The position numbers were made by a program, and so were the translations under genes. Below are positions 44,582 to 52,424 of a stretch of 64,000 nt of DNA, one piece after another. Each line of letters opens with the position of its first letter. The stretch's first letter is position 1. The notes under the pieces are model-generated. The model was not told the DNA's origin and made no database searches. It saw only the letters and a program-made list of their open reading frames with translations. The stretch covers positions 1,240,001 through 1,304,000 of the forward strand of contig NZ_CP044507.1 in assembly GCF_008831505.1 (NCBI RefSeq), written 5' to 3'. The DNA comes from Chryseobacterium sp. GTDB lineage: Bacteria; Bacteroidota; Bacteroidia; Flavobacteriales; Weeksellaceae.

Positions 44582-46804
44582 TTGAGAAGACAGATTTTCC
44601 TTGCAGCCTCCATCCTGCCTCTAATGTTTTATTCCCAAAAGGAAGATACCTTACGTACACAGACCATTGAAGAAGTGGTTTTCCAGAGAAAAGGAAATGT
44701 AACCCAGGATGTTACCAATGTAAGCGTCAATGCCAGACAGGCTGGCCAGATTGCTTCTGTTTCGGGTGGTATTGAAGGGCTGATTAAAACACTGCCGTCC
44801 GTAAACTCTAATACGGAGCTTTCTTCACAGTATATGGTCCGTGGCGGCAACTATGATGAAAACCTGATCTACATTAACGATATCGAGATTTACAGACCTT
44901 TCCTCATCCGCAATTCCATGCAGGAAGGGATGAGCATCATCAATCCGGATATGGTTTCCACGGTGAATTTTTCAGCCGGTGGATTTGAAGCCAAGTACGG
45001 CGATAAGATGTCATCGGCCCTTAATATCTATTACCGTGAGCCGGAAAAATTTGAAGTATCCGGTGAAGCCAGCATGATAGGAGGGAGGCTTTCAACAGGT
45101 TTTGCGACAGGAAACAAAAAACTGACGGCCCTGGTTTCCGGACGGTACAGAAATACCAATCTTATATTAAACACACTGAATGAAGAAACGGACTTCAATC
45201 CGAGATATATGGACTTCCAGTCCTATCTGAATTATCATGTGAGTCCAAAATTTTCCATGTCGTTTATCGGTTATTATTCGCAAAACGATTATGAAATGAT
45301 TCCGAAGGCCAAGGAAGTTGAGTTTGGCAGCGTGAACCAACCTATAAAAGTAAGTGTTTTCTATAACGGCCGCGAGGACGACAGATACAAAAACATGATG
45401 GGAACTTTTTCCCTGAACTACAGACCTAATGATAAATGGAGAATCCTTCTGGATAATTTTGCTTATCAGAACCGTGAGCGCGAGTATTACAGTATCGCCT
45501 CCGCTTATGTGCTTGAAAGTTTTGATCCCGTAACAGGTGATCCCGTAACCTCGTACGATGTGGGCGGACAGATAGACCATGCGCGGAATGACCTGATGGT
45601 CAGAACCTATGGAACACAGTTGCGGACACGATTTTCGCCTAATGTAAACTCCAATATTGAAGTCGGTTTTAAATTTGAAAAAGAAAATCTGCGGGACCTG
45701 ACCAACGAGTGGCGATTGGTGGATTCTTTGGGTTACAGTGTACCGCGTGATCAGGTTTTGCCGGGCGTACTGGATCCATCGTCCATGGAACTTTATTACC
45801 ATATTGCCGGTGATAATAGTATAGAACCTACCCGGATGTCAGCTTATGCACAGTATTCCAACAAGTTTTACTGGGGCCGGAGCCGTGCCTATTTTAATGC
45901 CGGAGCGAGGGTAGCCAACTGGTCTTTCAATAAGGAAACCATTTTCTCACCACGCGCGCAGTTTGCCATTAAGCCCGACTGGAAGTCGGATATGCTTTTC
46001 CGGGTTGCCGGCGGAATTTACTACCAGCAGCCTTTTTATAAGGAAATTAAAGATCTGGACGGCAGTTTTAACTTCGAAATCAAATCGCAGCGCTCGATGC
46101 AGCTAATTGTTGGTAACGATTACGAATTCTCCATGTACGACCGGCCTTTCAAACTTACCACCGAGCTTTATTATAAGAAGATGGACGACCTGATACCGTA
46201 TTTTATGGACAACGTGCGGATCCGTTATTCAGGGAAAAACAATGCCGAAGGGTATGCCTATGGAATTGATACCCGGCTTTTCGGCGAGTTTGTTCCGGGA
46301 GTAGATTCGTGGCTGTCTGCAAGTTATGCCCGTACTTTTGAAAACATAGACAGCAGGGGAGACATTGCCCGTGCCACAGACCAAAGGTTCCGTTTTGCCA
46401 TTTTCTACCAGGATTATATGCCTAAATTTCCAAAAATGCGGGTCAATCTGACCGGTATTTACGCTATGGGACTGCCTACAGGCGCACCCATCATGTTTGA
46501 CAGTAACGGACAGCCCAGCCTGGAAACCCGGTACGACTATCAGAAAACATTGCCGTCATACAAAAGGGTGGATATTGGCCTTTCCTATGTATTTATTGAT
46601 CCTAAGGAAAAGAACAAAGCCTGGGGCTTCTGGGAAAATTTTGAAGAGCTCACCTTGGGCGTTCAGGTTTTCAATGCTTTTAATATTTACAACACGGTGG
46701 CTAACCAATGGGTTACAGACGTCAGCAATAACTATATTTATCCGGTTCCGGTAAATCTTACAGGCCGTTTCTTCAATGCAAAGCTGGAATTCAGGATAAA
46801 ATAA
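44582..46804 (+). CDS. TonB-dependent receptor plug/barrel protein
   Basis: 740 residues starting with TTG at 44582 (MRRQIFLAASILPLMFYSQ signal peptide); no ATG upstream gives a signal sequence. A short TIEEVVFQ segment, which could be a TonB box, is followed by the plug (about 45-150: IEGLIKTLPSVNSNTELSSQYMVRGGNYDENLIYINDI) and a barrel to the C-terminal FNAKLEFRIK. The substrate is unknown. An SRPBCC gene follows after 8 bases. A TAAATTTA -7-like box at 44556-44563 precedes it. Confidence 0.87.
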   Translation: MRRQIFLAASILPLMFYSQKEDTLRTQTIEEVVFQRKGNVTQDVTNVSVNARQAGQIASVSGGIEGLIKTLPSVNSNTELSSQYMVRGGNYDENLIYINDIEIYRPFLIRNSMQEGMSIINPDMVSTVNFSAGGFEAKYGDKMSSALNIYYREPEKFEVSGEASMIGGRLSTGFATGNKKLTALVSGRYRNTNLILNTLNEETDFNPRYMDFQSYLNYHVSPKFSMSFIGYYSQNDYEMIPKAKEVEFGSVNQPIKVSVFYNGREDDRYKNMMGTFSLNYRPNDKWRILLDNFAYQNREREYYSIASAYVLESFDPVTGDPVTSYDVGGQIDHARNDLMVRTYGTQLRTRFSPNVNSNIEVGFKFEKENLRDLTNEWRLVDSLGYSVPRDQVLPGVLDPSSMELYYHIAGDNSIEPTRMSAYAQYSNKFYWGRSRAYFNAGARVANWSFNKETIFSPRAQFAIKPDWKSDMLFRVAGGIYYQQPFYKEIKDLDGSFNFEIKSQRSMQLIVGNDYEFSMYDRPFKLTTELYYKKMDDLIPYFMDNVRIRYSGKNNAEGYAYGIDTRLFGEFVPGVDSWLSASYARTFENIDSRGDIARATDQRFRFAIFYQDYMPKFPKMRVNLTGIYAMGLPTGAPIMFDSNGQPSLETRYDYQKTLPSYKRVDIGLSYVFIDPKEKNKAWGFWENFEELTLGVQVFNAFNIYNTVANQWVTDVSNNYIYPVPVNLTGRFFNAKLEFRIK

Positions 46805-46812
46805 TTTCGCTG

Positions 46813-47301
46813 ATGCCCAGGATTGAACTCAGCACCGAAATCAGATCTTCAATAGAAATATGCTTTGATCTTTCGCGGAGTGTGGATCTTCATAAACTCT
46901 CAACAGCGAAAACGAACGAAGAAGCTGTTGCCGGAAAAACCAGCGGACTGATGAATCTGAATGAGACCGTTAGCTGGAGAGCCACCCATTTTTTTATCCG
47001 TCAGGAGCTGACTACAAAAATTACGGCTTTGGATCATCCTGTATATTTTGTTGATGAGCAGCTAAAAGGAATATTCAGATCGCTCAGACATCAGCATAAA
47101 TTTGCTCAGGACGGTGAAAAAACTACTATGACCGATATTTTTGATTTTGAGTCGCCGGGTGGGATTCTTGGTCAATTATTTAACAGGCTTATACTCACAA
47201 GTTATATTCGGAAATTCCTGATCGAAAGAAATCAGATTATAAAAGAATTTGCAGAATCAGATCGCTGGAAAGAGGTGTTGGATGGAAAGATCTATAAGTA
47301 G
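46813..47301 (+). CDS. SRPBCC (START-like) family protein
   Basis: 162 residues, no signal peptide. RIELSTEIRSSIEICFDLSRSVDLHKLSTAKTNEEAVAGKTSG at the N-terminus and the middle FDFESPGGILGQLFNRLILT are typical of flavobacterial SRPBCC proteins related to cell-division inhibitor-type annotations. The ligand is unknown. It starts 8 bases after the TonB receptor gene and is probably on the same mRNA. Confidence 0.83.
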   Translation: MPRIELSTEIRSSIEICFDLSRSVDLHKLSTAKTNEEAVAGKTSGLMNLNETVSWRATHFFIRQELTTKITALDHPVYFVDEQLKGIFRSLRHQHKFAQDGEKTTMTDIFDFESPGGILGQLFNRLILTSYIRKFLIERNQIIKEFAESDRWKEVLDGKIYK

Positions 47302-47568
47302 ATAGAATTTCAGATTTACTCAGGAGAAAAACTGCGGGTTATGATACAGCGAATGCACGCAATTTAACATAATATAAATTATAGGCGTTTCTGTTGTATA
47401 TATGCTGCTGATTTAAATTGTGCTTTATTAATACTGAATCAGCTTTAATATCATTTATCACAGCTATGCTGAAACACATTCAAAAAAGGAACAGTTTCAG
47501 TCATTCTTCTATTCATACTTTTACAGAGCTCTGCTATTTTTTATATTTTAGCTTTTATTTTTAGAATT

Positions 47569-48066
47569 ATGAAGAAATCAATTTTAGTGTTAGGCATGAT
47601 AGCCGTAACAATGTCCTGCGGGAAAAAAACTGAAAACACGATTAATGACGTTTCCAACCGCGATTCCCTGGCGGTAAATGAAAGTGATATTCAGATCGAT
47701 GCCATTCCGGAAAACTGCTATATGGAAGCTACCGGTAAAGATTCACTTTTTGTACGCCTTAGCGACAATTTGGGTACAGTTACGGGAAAGATGCATTATA
47801 AAAATTTCGAAAAGGACAGTTCATTTGGCGACCTCGTGGGCATGGCAGATGGCGATACCCTAAAACTTGAATATACCTTCCAGGCCGAAGGAACCACTTC
47901 AACCCGTGAAATATGGTTTCTGAGAAAAGATGGCAGTCTTATAGAAGGCATTGGCGACTATAACGAAACGGGTGAACAATACAAGGATACTAAACTTCTC
48001 AAATTTACCGGCGGCCATACCCTGAAAGCGGCAGACTGCAAAGGTTTTGATAAAAATTTAAAATAG
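47569..48066 (+). CDS. Hypothetical lipoprotein
   Basis: 165 residues with a lipobox (VTMSC, Cys17) and an Asn/Asp-rich linker. The mature part has strands like LFVRLSDNLGTVTGKMHYKNFEKDSSFGDLVG and pairs of Cys (ENCYME and KAADCKGFD) that could form a disulfide. It resembles short Bacteroidetes lipoproteins, but I do not recognise a named family. It opens a run of stress-type genes after a 267-base spacer with no other feature seen. Confidence 0.7.
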   Translation: MKKSILVLGMIAVTMSCGKKTENTINDVSNRDSLAVNESDIQIDAIPENCYMEATGKDSLFVRLSDNLGTVTGKMHYKNFEKDSSFGDLVGMADGDTLKLEYTFQAEGTTSTREIWFLRKDGSLIEGIGDYNETGEQYKDTKLLKFTGGHTLKAADCKGFDKNLK

Positions 48067-48269
48067 CAGCTGTAAGTTGTCAGCAACTGTCGTTTAAATT
48101 ATTTTTTTTTAAATCCGCGACCACAAAGTTACTTAAGCAGATTGGAGCTGCTCCCCTATTTGTATCTGCATTTACAGCGCTGTTTTTTTTAATAAATCAC
48201 CATTTAACCCTGTTTTTTTAGGTCTGATATTTGTATAAAAACAGAAATCAAACATAAAAAATCAACATT

Positions 48270-48833
48270 ATGAAAAAGACAACCGATGCCGGCAACGGTC
48301 AGGGAGCACGTAAGGTAGAAGCAAAATCCTCAGCTGCCGAGGGACTGAAGGAATTATTCAAAGACGGTTTGAAAGATATTGTTTATGCCGAGAGGGCATT
48401 GCTGAAAGCCCTTCCAAAAATGATGAATAACGCAACAGAACCTAAACTGAAATCTGCCATTGAAGATCATATTACGGTCACTGAAGGACAGGTACAGAGA
48501 CTGGAGCAAATCTTTGAAATCCTAGGCGAATCCAGCAGAGGAAAGAAATGTGAAGCGATTGAAGGATTAATAAAGGAAGGTGAAAGCATAATGGAAGAAA
48601 CAGAAGTCGGACCTGTAAGAGATGCCGGCATCATCGCTGCTTCGCAGAAAATTGAACATTACGAAATTGCATCATACGGAACCCTGGCGGCGTTTGCCAA
48701 TACTTTGGGCGAAAGTGAGATTGTAACTCTGCTGGAGGCAACTCTGGCTGAGGAAAAGGAAGCTGATTCCTTACTAACAGAATCTGCATACAATTCAATA
48801 AATTTCGAAGCCGCAGAAGAAGATACAAAGTAA
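48270..48833 (+). CDS. Ferritin-like DUF892 (YciE/YciF-type) protein
   Basis: 187 residues. The four-helix DUF892 domain begins at about 25 (LKELFKDGLKDIVYAERALLKALPKM) and has the di-iron-type residues in helix pairs (EDHITVTEGQVQRLEQIFEIL, EHYEIASYGTLAAFA). YciF-type proteins are induced by stationary phase or osmotic stress. The N-terminal 20 residues are Lys/Ala-rich. A clear terminator follows. The upstream GATATTTG at about 48226 may be its -7 box. Confidence 0.9.
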   Translation: MKKTTDAGNGQGARKVEAKSSAAEGLKELFKDGLKDIVYAERALLKALPKMMNNATEPKLKSAIEDHITVTEGQVQRLEQIFEILGESSRGKKCEAIEGLIKEGESIMEETEVGPVRDAGIIAASQKIEHYEIASYGTLAAFANTLGESEIVTLLEATLAEEKEADSLLTESAYNSINFEAAEEDTK

Positions 48834-48839
48834 AAGGAG

Positions 48840-48862
48840 GGCTGCAATCTGCAGCCTTTTTT
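48840..48862 (+). terminator. Terminator of the DUF892 gene
   Basis: GGCTGCA-ATC-TGCAGCC followed by six T, immediately after the stop codon. Confidence 0.9.
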
Positions 48863-48890
48863 AATGTGATCTTACTACAAAGATTTTATT

Positions 48891-49334
48891 ATGAAATTAA
48901 TAAACTACAGGAAAATTTCGGTGATAATGGCGGTAGTGGCACTGTCACTTTTAAGTTGCGAAGAACAGAAAATTGTGACTCCTGCTGAACTTCCCGAACA
49001 GATAAACACATGGCTTTCCACAAAATTTCCGGGAGCTACTGTTGCGCAGGCCTCAACCGAACGTGACGGGTTCAGTAAAAATTATGAGGTCACACTTTCT
49101 GACGGCACCAATGTGGAATTTAACGGTAAAGGTGAAGTTACGGATGTGAAGAGCACAAAATCATTACCCGCCGGAATAGTTCCTGATAAGATAATTCAGT
49201 ATGTGACTAAAAACTATCCCGGCAGTACCATTATTAGCTGGGAGTCAGACGGTAATGGGCAGCAAGCCCAACTGGATAACAGTATTAAACTGGAATTCAA
49301 TAAAGCAGGCGATTTTACGCGTATAGATCAGTAA
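48891..49334 (+). CDS. Exported PepSY-like (DUF2874) lipoprotein
   Basis: 147 residues. Signal with lipobox LSLLSC (Cys23). Two related units follow: INTWLSTKFPGATVAQASTE...NYEVTLSDGTNVEFNGKGE and IIQYVTKNYPGSTIISWESD...IKLEFNKAGDFTRID, the double PepSY-like fold of the DUF2874 group. The role is unknown; relatives are periplasmic. It follows the DUF892 gene by 57 bases, separated by a terminator. Confidence 0.85.
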   Translation: MKLINYRKISVIMAVVALSLLSCEEQKIVTPAELPEQINTWLSTKFPGATVAQASTERDGFSKNYEVTLSDGTNVEFNGKGEVTDVKSTKSLPAGIVPDKIIQYVTKNYPGSTIISWESDGNGQQAQLDNSIKLEFNKAGDFTRIDQ

Positions 49335-49360
49335 CTTAATACACTTAATAGCAATTGCCC

Positions 49361-49390
49361 AAAACCACCGCGTTCAGGTGGTTTTATTAT
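49361..49390 (+). terminator. Terminator of the PepSY-like gene
   Basis: AAACCACC-GCGTTCA-GGTGGTTT followed by a T-rich TTATTAT tract, 28 bases after the stop codon. Confidence 0.65.
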
Positions 49391-49448
49391 ATATAAGCGC
49401 TCCCTTTCAGTAACTGCCGCACACTGAACGTGTTGCAGACATCACTCA

Positions 49449-50321
49449 TCAGAACTGTGGTACAAAGCGTTTTGGAATAATAAGCAGCGGTAAACCTACT
49501 TTTGAGGCATGGCGCGCCGCATAGCTTCCAAATATGAACCTATCCAGGAAGCCGTGGTTTTCATGACCCATTACCAGCATATCAATTTTTTCCTTTTTCA
49601 GCAGTTCCAATCCACTATCTATATTATCTGCTTTTATTGACTTGAATGTAAACCTGCCATCAAAATCCTTTGTGAAGTTTTTCTGCCTGTTACTGTATTC
49701 CCGGGAATCAATAACCTCTACAAAATTAGGAATATGGGCCACCAGCAGCTCCGCATTAAAATAACCCGCAAATTTTGCCAGACTCTGAGCGGTTAGCTTA
49801 TCCTCTGCACTCATCTCAGAAGAATAGGCAATTCTGCTCGGAACTTCAAATGTTTTGTCAAAGGGTATAATAAGCAGCGGCAGCTTTGTACGCTTAATCA
49901 TTTCCTGGGTATTGCTTCCAAATACCAAACGGTCCAGTTTTCCTGCACCCGTCATTCCCATTACCACCATTGGCACAACCTTAGCTTCCGCAGTTTTCTG
50001 CACTATGGTAGAAACATCACCGAAATCACAGCTAGTGCTGATTTCTGGACGGTAAACGCCAGGGAAATTTAATAATATTTCAGCTGCCTTATTTTGAAGC
50101 TCACCTGTAAGTTTCTGCAGTCTGGAAATACAGACCTCCCGCAACTCGGGGAAATTTTTTACAGCCATAGAGATTCCGCCTAAGGAAGGATCCGGTCCTT
50201 CGGGACGCAGCGCATGGCAAAGATGAATATTTGCATTCAGCCTCAACGCCAGCTGTAAAGCGTAAAACGCCGCGTTTTCTGAAGGCGCTGAAAAATCGGT
50301 GGGGATGATTATGGTTTTCAT
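49449..50321 (-). CDS. Universal stress protein with two USP domains
   Basis: 290 residues in two tandem USP folds (about 1-145 and 150-285). Each has the ATP-site signature: VVMGMTGAGKLDRLVFGSNTQ with LPLLIIP in the first, VMGHENHGFLDRFIFGSYA with LPLLIIPK in the second. Start MKTIIIPTDFSAPSENA is typical. Tandem USP proteins are induced in starvation, hypoxia or oxidative stress. It is divergent from the alcohol dehydrogenase gene with a 285-base AT-rich spacer. Confidence 0.93.
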   Translation of the reverse strand: MKTIIIPTDFSAPSENAAFYALQLALRLNANIHLCHALRPEGPDPSLGGISMAVKNFPELREVCISRLQKLTGELQNKAAEILLNFPGVYRPEISTSCDFGDVSTIVQKTAEAKVVPMVVMGMTGAGKLDRLVFGSNTQEMIKRTKLPLLIIPFDKTFEVPSRIAYSSEMSAEDKLTAQSLAKFAGYFNAELLVAHIPNFVEVIDSREYSNRQKNFTKDFDGRFTFKSIKADNIDSGLELLKKEKIDMLVMGHENHGFLDRFIFGSYAARHASKVGLPLLIIPKRFVPQF

Positions 50322-50606
50322 GGTCGGATGATTAGCAGTTTAAGTGCGATTTCCTACCAAATTTAGCAAATCCGTTGATGATGTCCTAATTCCACTTCAT
50401 GATATATGCTGCCTTCTGTATAGTAAATAAACATTTGTACTGAATACTGGCGTGTTGCCTTATTAAATACCAAAAAGTATAGTTACGTCCATTTTGACCT
50501 CACATTATCAATCCGTTAAGTTCATAAAAAATCATAAATAAGTATTATTCTGTTCCCGTCGGTCCTGCTTTTGCATCCGGTTATCCAATCACAAAAAATT
50601 TGAACT

Positions 50607-51758
50607 ATGTTAGCAATGAACTTTCGCGGGCCTTTCCGTGTGCGCGCAGACCGCAACATGCCCGAACCCCGGATTGAACATCCCGAAGACGCAATCGTAA
50701 AAGTACTGAGATCCTGTATCTGCGGCTCCGACCTGCATCTGTACCATGGTTTGGTACCGGATACCAGAACCGGCTCCACCTTTGGACATGAATTCATCGG
50801 CGAAGTTGTGGAAGTTGGTCCGTCCGTGCAAAAACTTAAGGTGGGCGACCGTGTCATGGTCCCATTTAATATCGCTTGCGGAAAATGTGCCTTTTGCAAA
50901 CAGGAACTGTATGGGAACTGTCACGAATCGAATCCCATGGCTACGGCAGTTGGTGGAATCTTTGGCTATTCCCATACTGCTGGTGGCTTTCAGGGCGGTC
51001 AGGCCGAATATGCCCGCGTACCGTATGCAGACGTAGGACCAACTGTTATACCGGACTGGATGGATCCGGATGATGCCGTACTTCTTACAGACGTGGTACC
51101 CACAGGTTATCAGGCCGCCGAGATGGCGGGCATACAGAAAGGCGATACTGTGGTCGTTTTTGGTGCAGGTCCTATAGGCATTATGGCTGCCAAATGTGCC
51201 TGGCTGTTTGGTGCCGGAAGAGTGATCATTATTGATGAACTTGAATACAGGCTGGAATTCGCGGCTAAATATGCGCAGTGTGAAGCGTACAACTTTCACA
51301 GCATCGGCGACCCTGTTGTTTTCATTAAAACGCAAACAGACTCCCTGGGAGCAGATGTTTGTATTGATGCCGTAGGTTGCGAGGCCAAAGGAAATATGAT
51401 GAATACCCTGTTGGGAATGAAACTTCTTCTGCAGGGCGGCTCTACCACTGCCCTGCATTGGGCGATCAATTCAGTAAAGAAAAGCGGTATCGTTTCGATC
51501 GTAGGTGTTTACGGTCCAATTGATGCACTGGTACCAATTGGTAATGTGGTCAATAAAGGTATCACTATACGGGCCAACCAGGCTGCGGTGAAAAGAAATT
51601 TACCTAAACTGATAGAGCATGTGCGCAACGGAATTCTGAATCCAAAGGAGATTATTACGCACCGGATTCCAATGGAAGAAGTAGCGGATGCCTACCATAT
51701 ATTTTCGCGGAAGCTGGACGGGTGTATCAAGACCGTCCTTATCCCTCCTACAGCGTAA
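50607..51758 (+). CDS. Zinc-dependent alcohol dehydrogenase (formaldehyde/glutathione-independent type)
   Basis: 383 residues. Catalytic zinc ligands are Cys39 (CICGSD) and His61-Glu62 (FGHEFIGEV); structural zinc is held by Cys91, 94, 97 and 105. The NAD fold has VVFGAGPIGIMAAKCA. The long insertion after 105 and the N-terminal VRADRNMPEPRIEHPEDAIVKV are like the FDH-type threonine/alcohol dehydrogenase group. The substrate is unknown. A small membrane-anchored protein gene follows after 31 bases. Confidence 0.9.
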   Translation: MLAMNFRGPFRVRADRNMPEPRIEHPEDAIVKVLRSCICGSDLHLYHGLVPDTRTGSTFGHEFIGEVVEVGPSVQKLKVGDRVMVPFNIACGKCAFCKQELYGNCHESNPMATAVGGIFGYSHTAGGFQGGQAEYARVPYADVGPTVIPDWMDPDDAVLLTDVVPTGYQAAEMAGIQKGDTVVVFGAGPIGIMAAKCAWLFGAGRVIIIDELEYRLEFAAKYAQCEAYNFHSIGDPVVFIKTQTDSLGADVCIDAVGCEAKGNMMNTLLGMKLLLQGGSTTALHWAINSVKKSGIVSIVGVYGPIDALVPIGNVVNKGITIRANQAAVKRNLPKLIEHVRNGILNPKEIITHRIPMEEVADAYHIFSRKLDGCIKTVLIPPTA

Positions 51759-51789
51759 GATTTCAGTTTAACCTAAAAAAAATTACAAA

Positions 51790-52332
51790 ATGCTTACAGA
51801 CGAAACAAAGCCAGCAGACTTTAAGAAAAGTGAAGCGGCAGATTATAGCCATATAAAAGGTTGGGGAATTGACGCTGATCCTGAAAACGATCCTGTTTAC
51901 CCGATGAAGAACCGGAATAATGCAGAACATGAAGGTTACGCCTGGAAAAGACCGGCCCAGCAGAATGATAATGTTGAGATTTTGAAATCTGTGGAACGGC
52001 CGAATCTGACTGCTGTTTTCGGTACGGCTTCTCCACCGGAAGGTCTGAATGGTAAACTGAGGAGATTTGCCTTTAAATACAGCGAGTCCAGCTACGGACG
52101 ATGGTTACCCCTGGTGCTGGCTGACCGTGTGGGTGAAGTTGAGGGTATAATTGATGATTTGAAAAAAGGTCATGTACCTAATATTTTTGCAGAACGTGGT
52201 TGGGGTTCAGAATGGAAACACAACAGAACCAATTTCCTGCTGAAAGTGGCTGCAGTAGCTGCTGTTGCTGTGGTAGCGGTATCGGTACTGTCCAGCAATA
52301 AAGAGAATGGTGACAATGATGATGGCCTTTAA
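51790..52332 (+). CDS. Tail-anchored hypothetical protein downstream of the alcohol dehydrogenase
   Basis: 180 residues. The soluble part is polar and includes HIKGWGIDADPENDPVYPM, SVERPNLTAVFGTASPPEGL and SESSYGRWLPLVLADRVGEVEG; a single hydrophobic helix (about 150-168, Ala/Val-rich) lies near the C-terminus, followed by a short acidic tail. This fits a tail-anchored protein facing the cytoplasm. I do not recognise the family. The 31-base gap to the dehydrogenase suggests co-transcription, so it may localise that enzyme. Confidence 0.75.
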   Translation: MLTDETKPADFKKSEAADYSHIKGWGIDADPENDPVYPMKNRNNAEHEGYAWKRPAQQNDNVEILKSVERPNLTAVFGTASPPEGLNGKLRRFAFKYSESSYGRWLPLVLADRVGEVEGIIDDLKKGHVPNIFAERGWGSEWKHNRTNFLLKVAAVAAVAVVAVSVLSSNKENGDNDDGL

Positions 52333-52374
52333 CAAAATTATCATGTTTAGATTTAAAAGTCACTTTTAATCAAA

Positions 52375-52412
52375 ACCAAAAAATCCCGGAAGAAACTCCG
52401 GGATTTTTTTGG
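52375..52412. terminator. Bidirectional terminator between 51790 gene and cphA
   Basis: ATCCCGGA-AGAAAC-TCCGGGAT with A-run before and T-run after, so it can stop transcription from both sides. Confidence 0.88.
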
Positions 52413-52424
52413 TTAAAAGGATTT

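Noticed and set aside
50610-51458. 282-residue open frame opposite the zinc dehydrogenase
   Set aside because: The plus-strand gene has all family motifs; the antisense product has none and shares the same codons.
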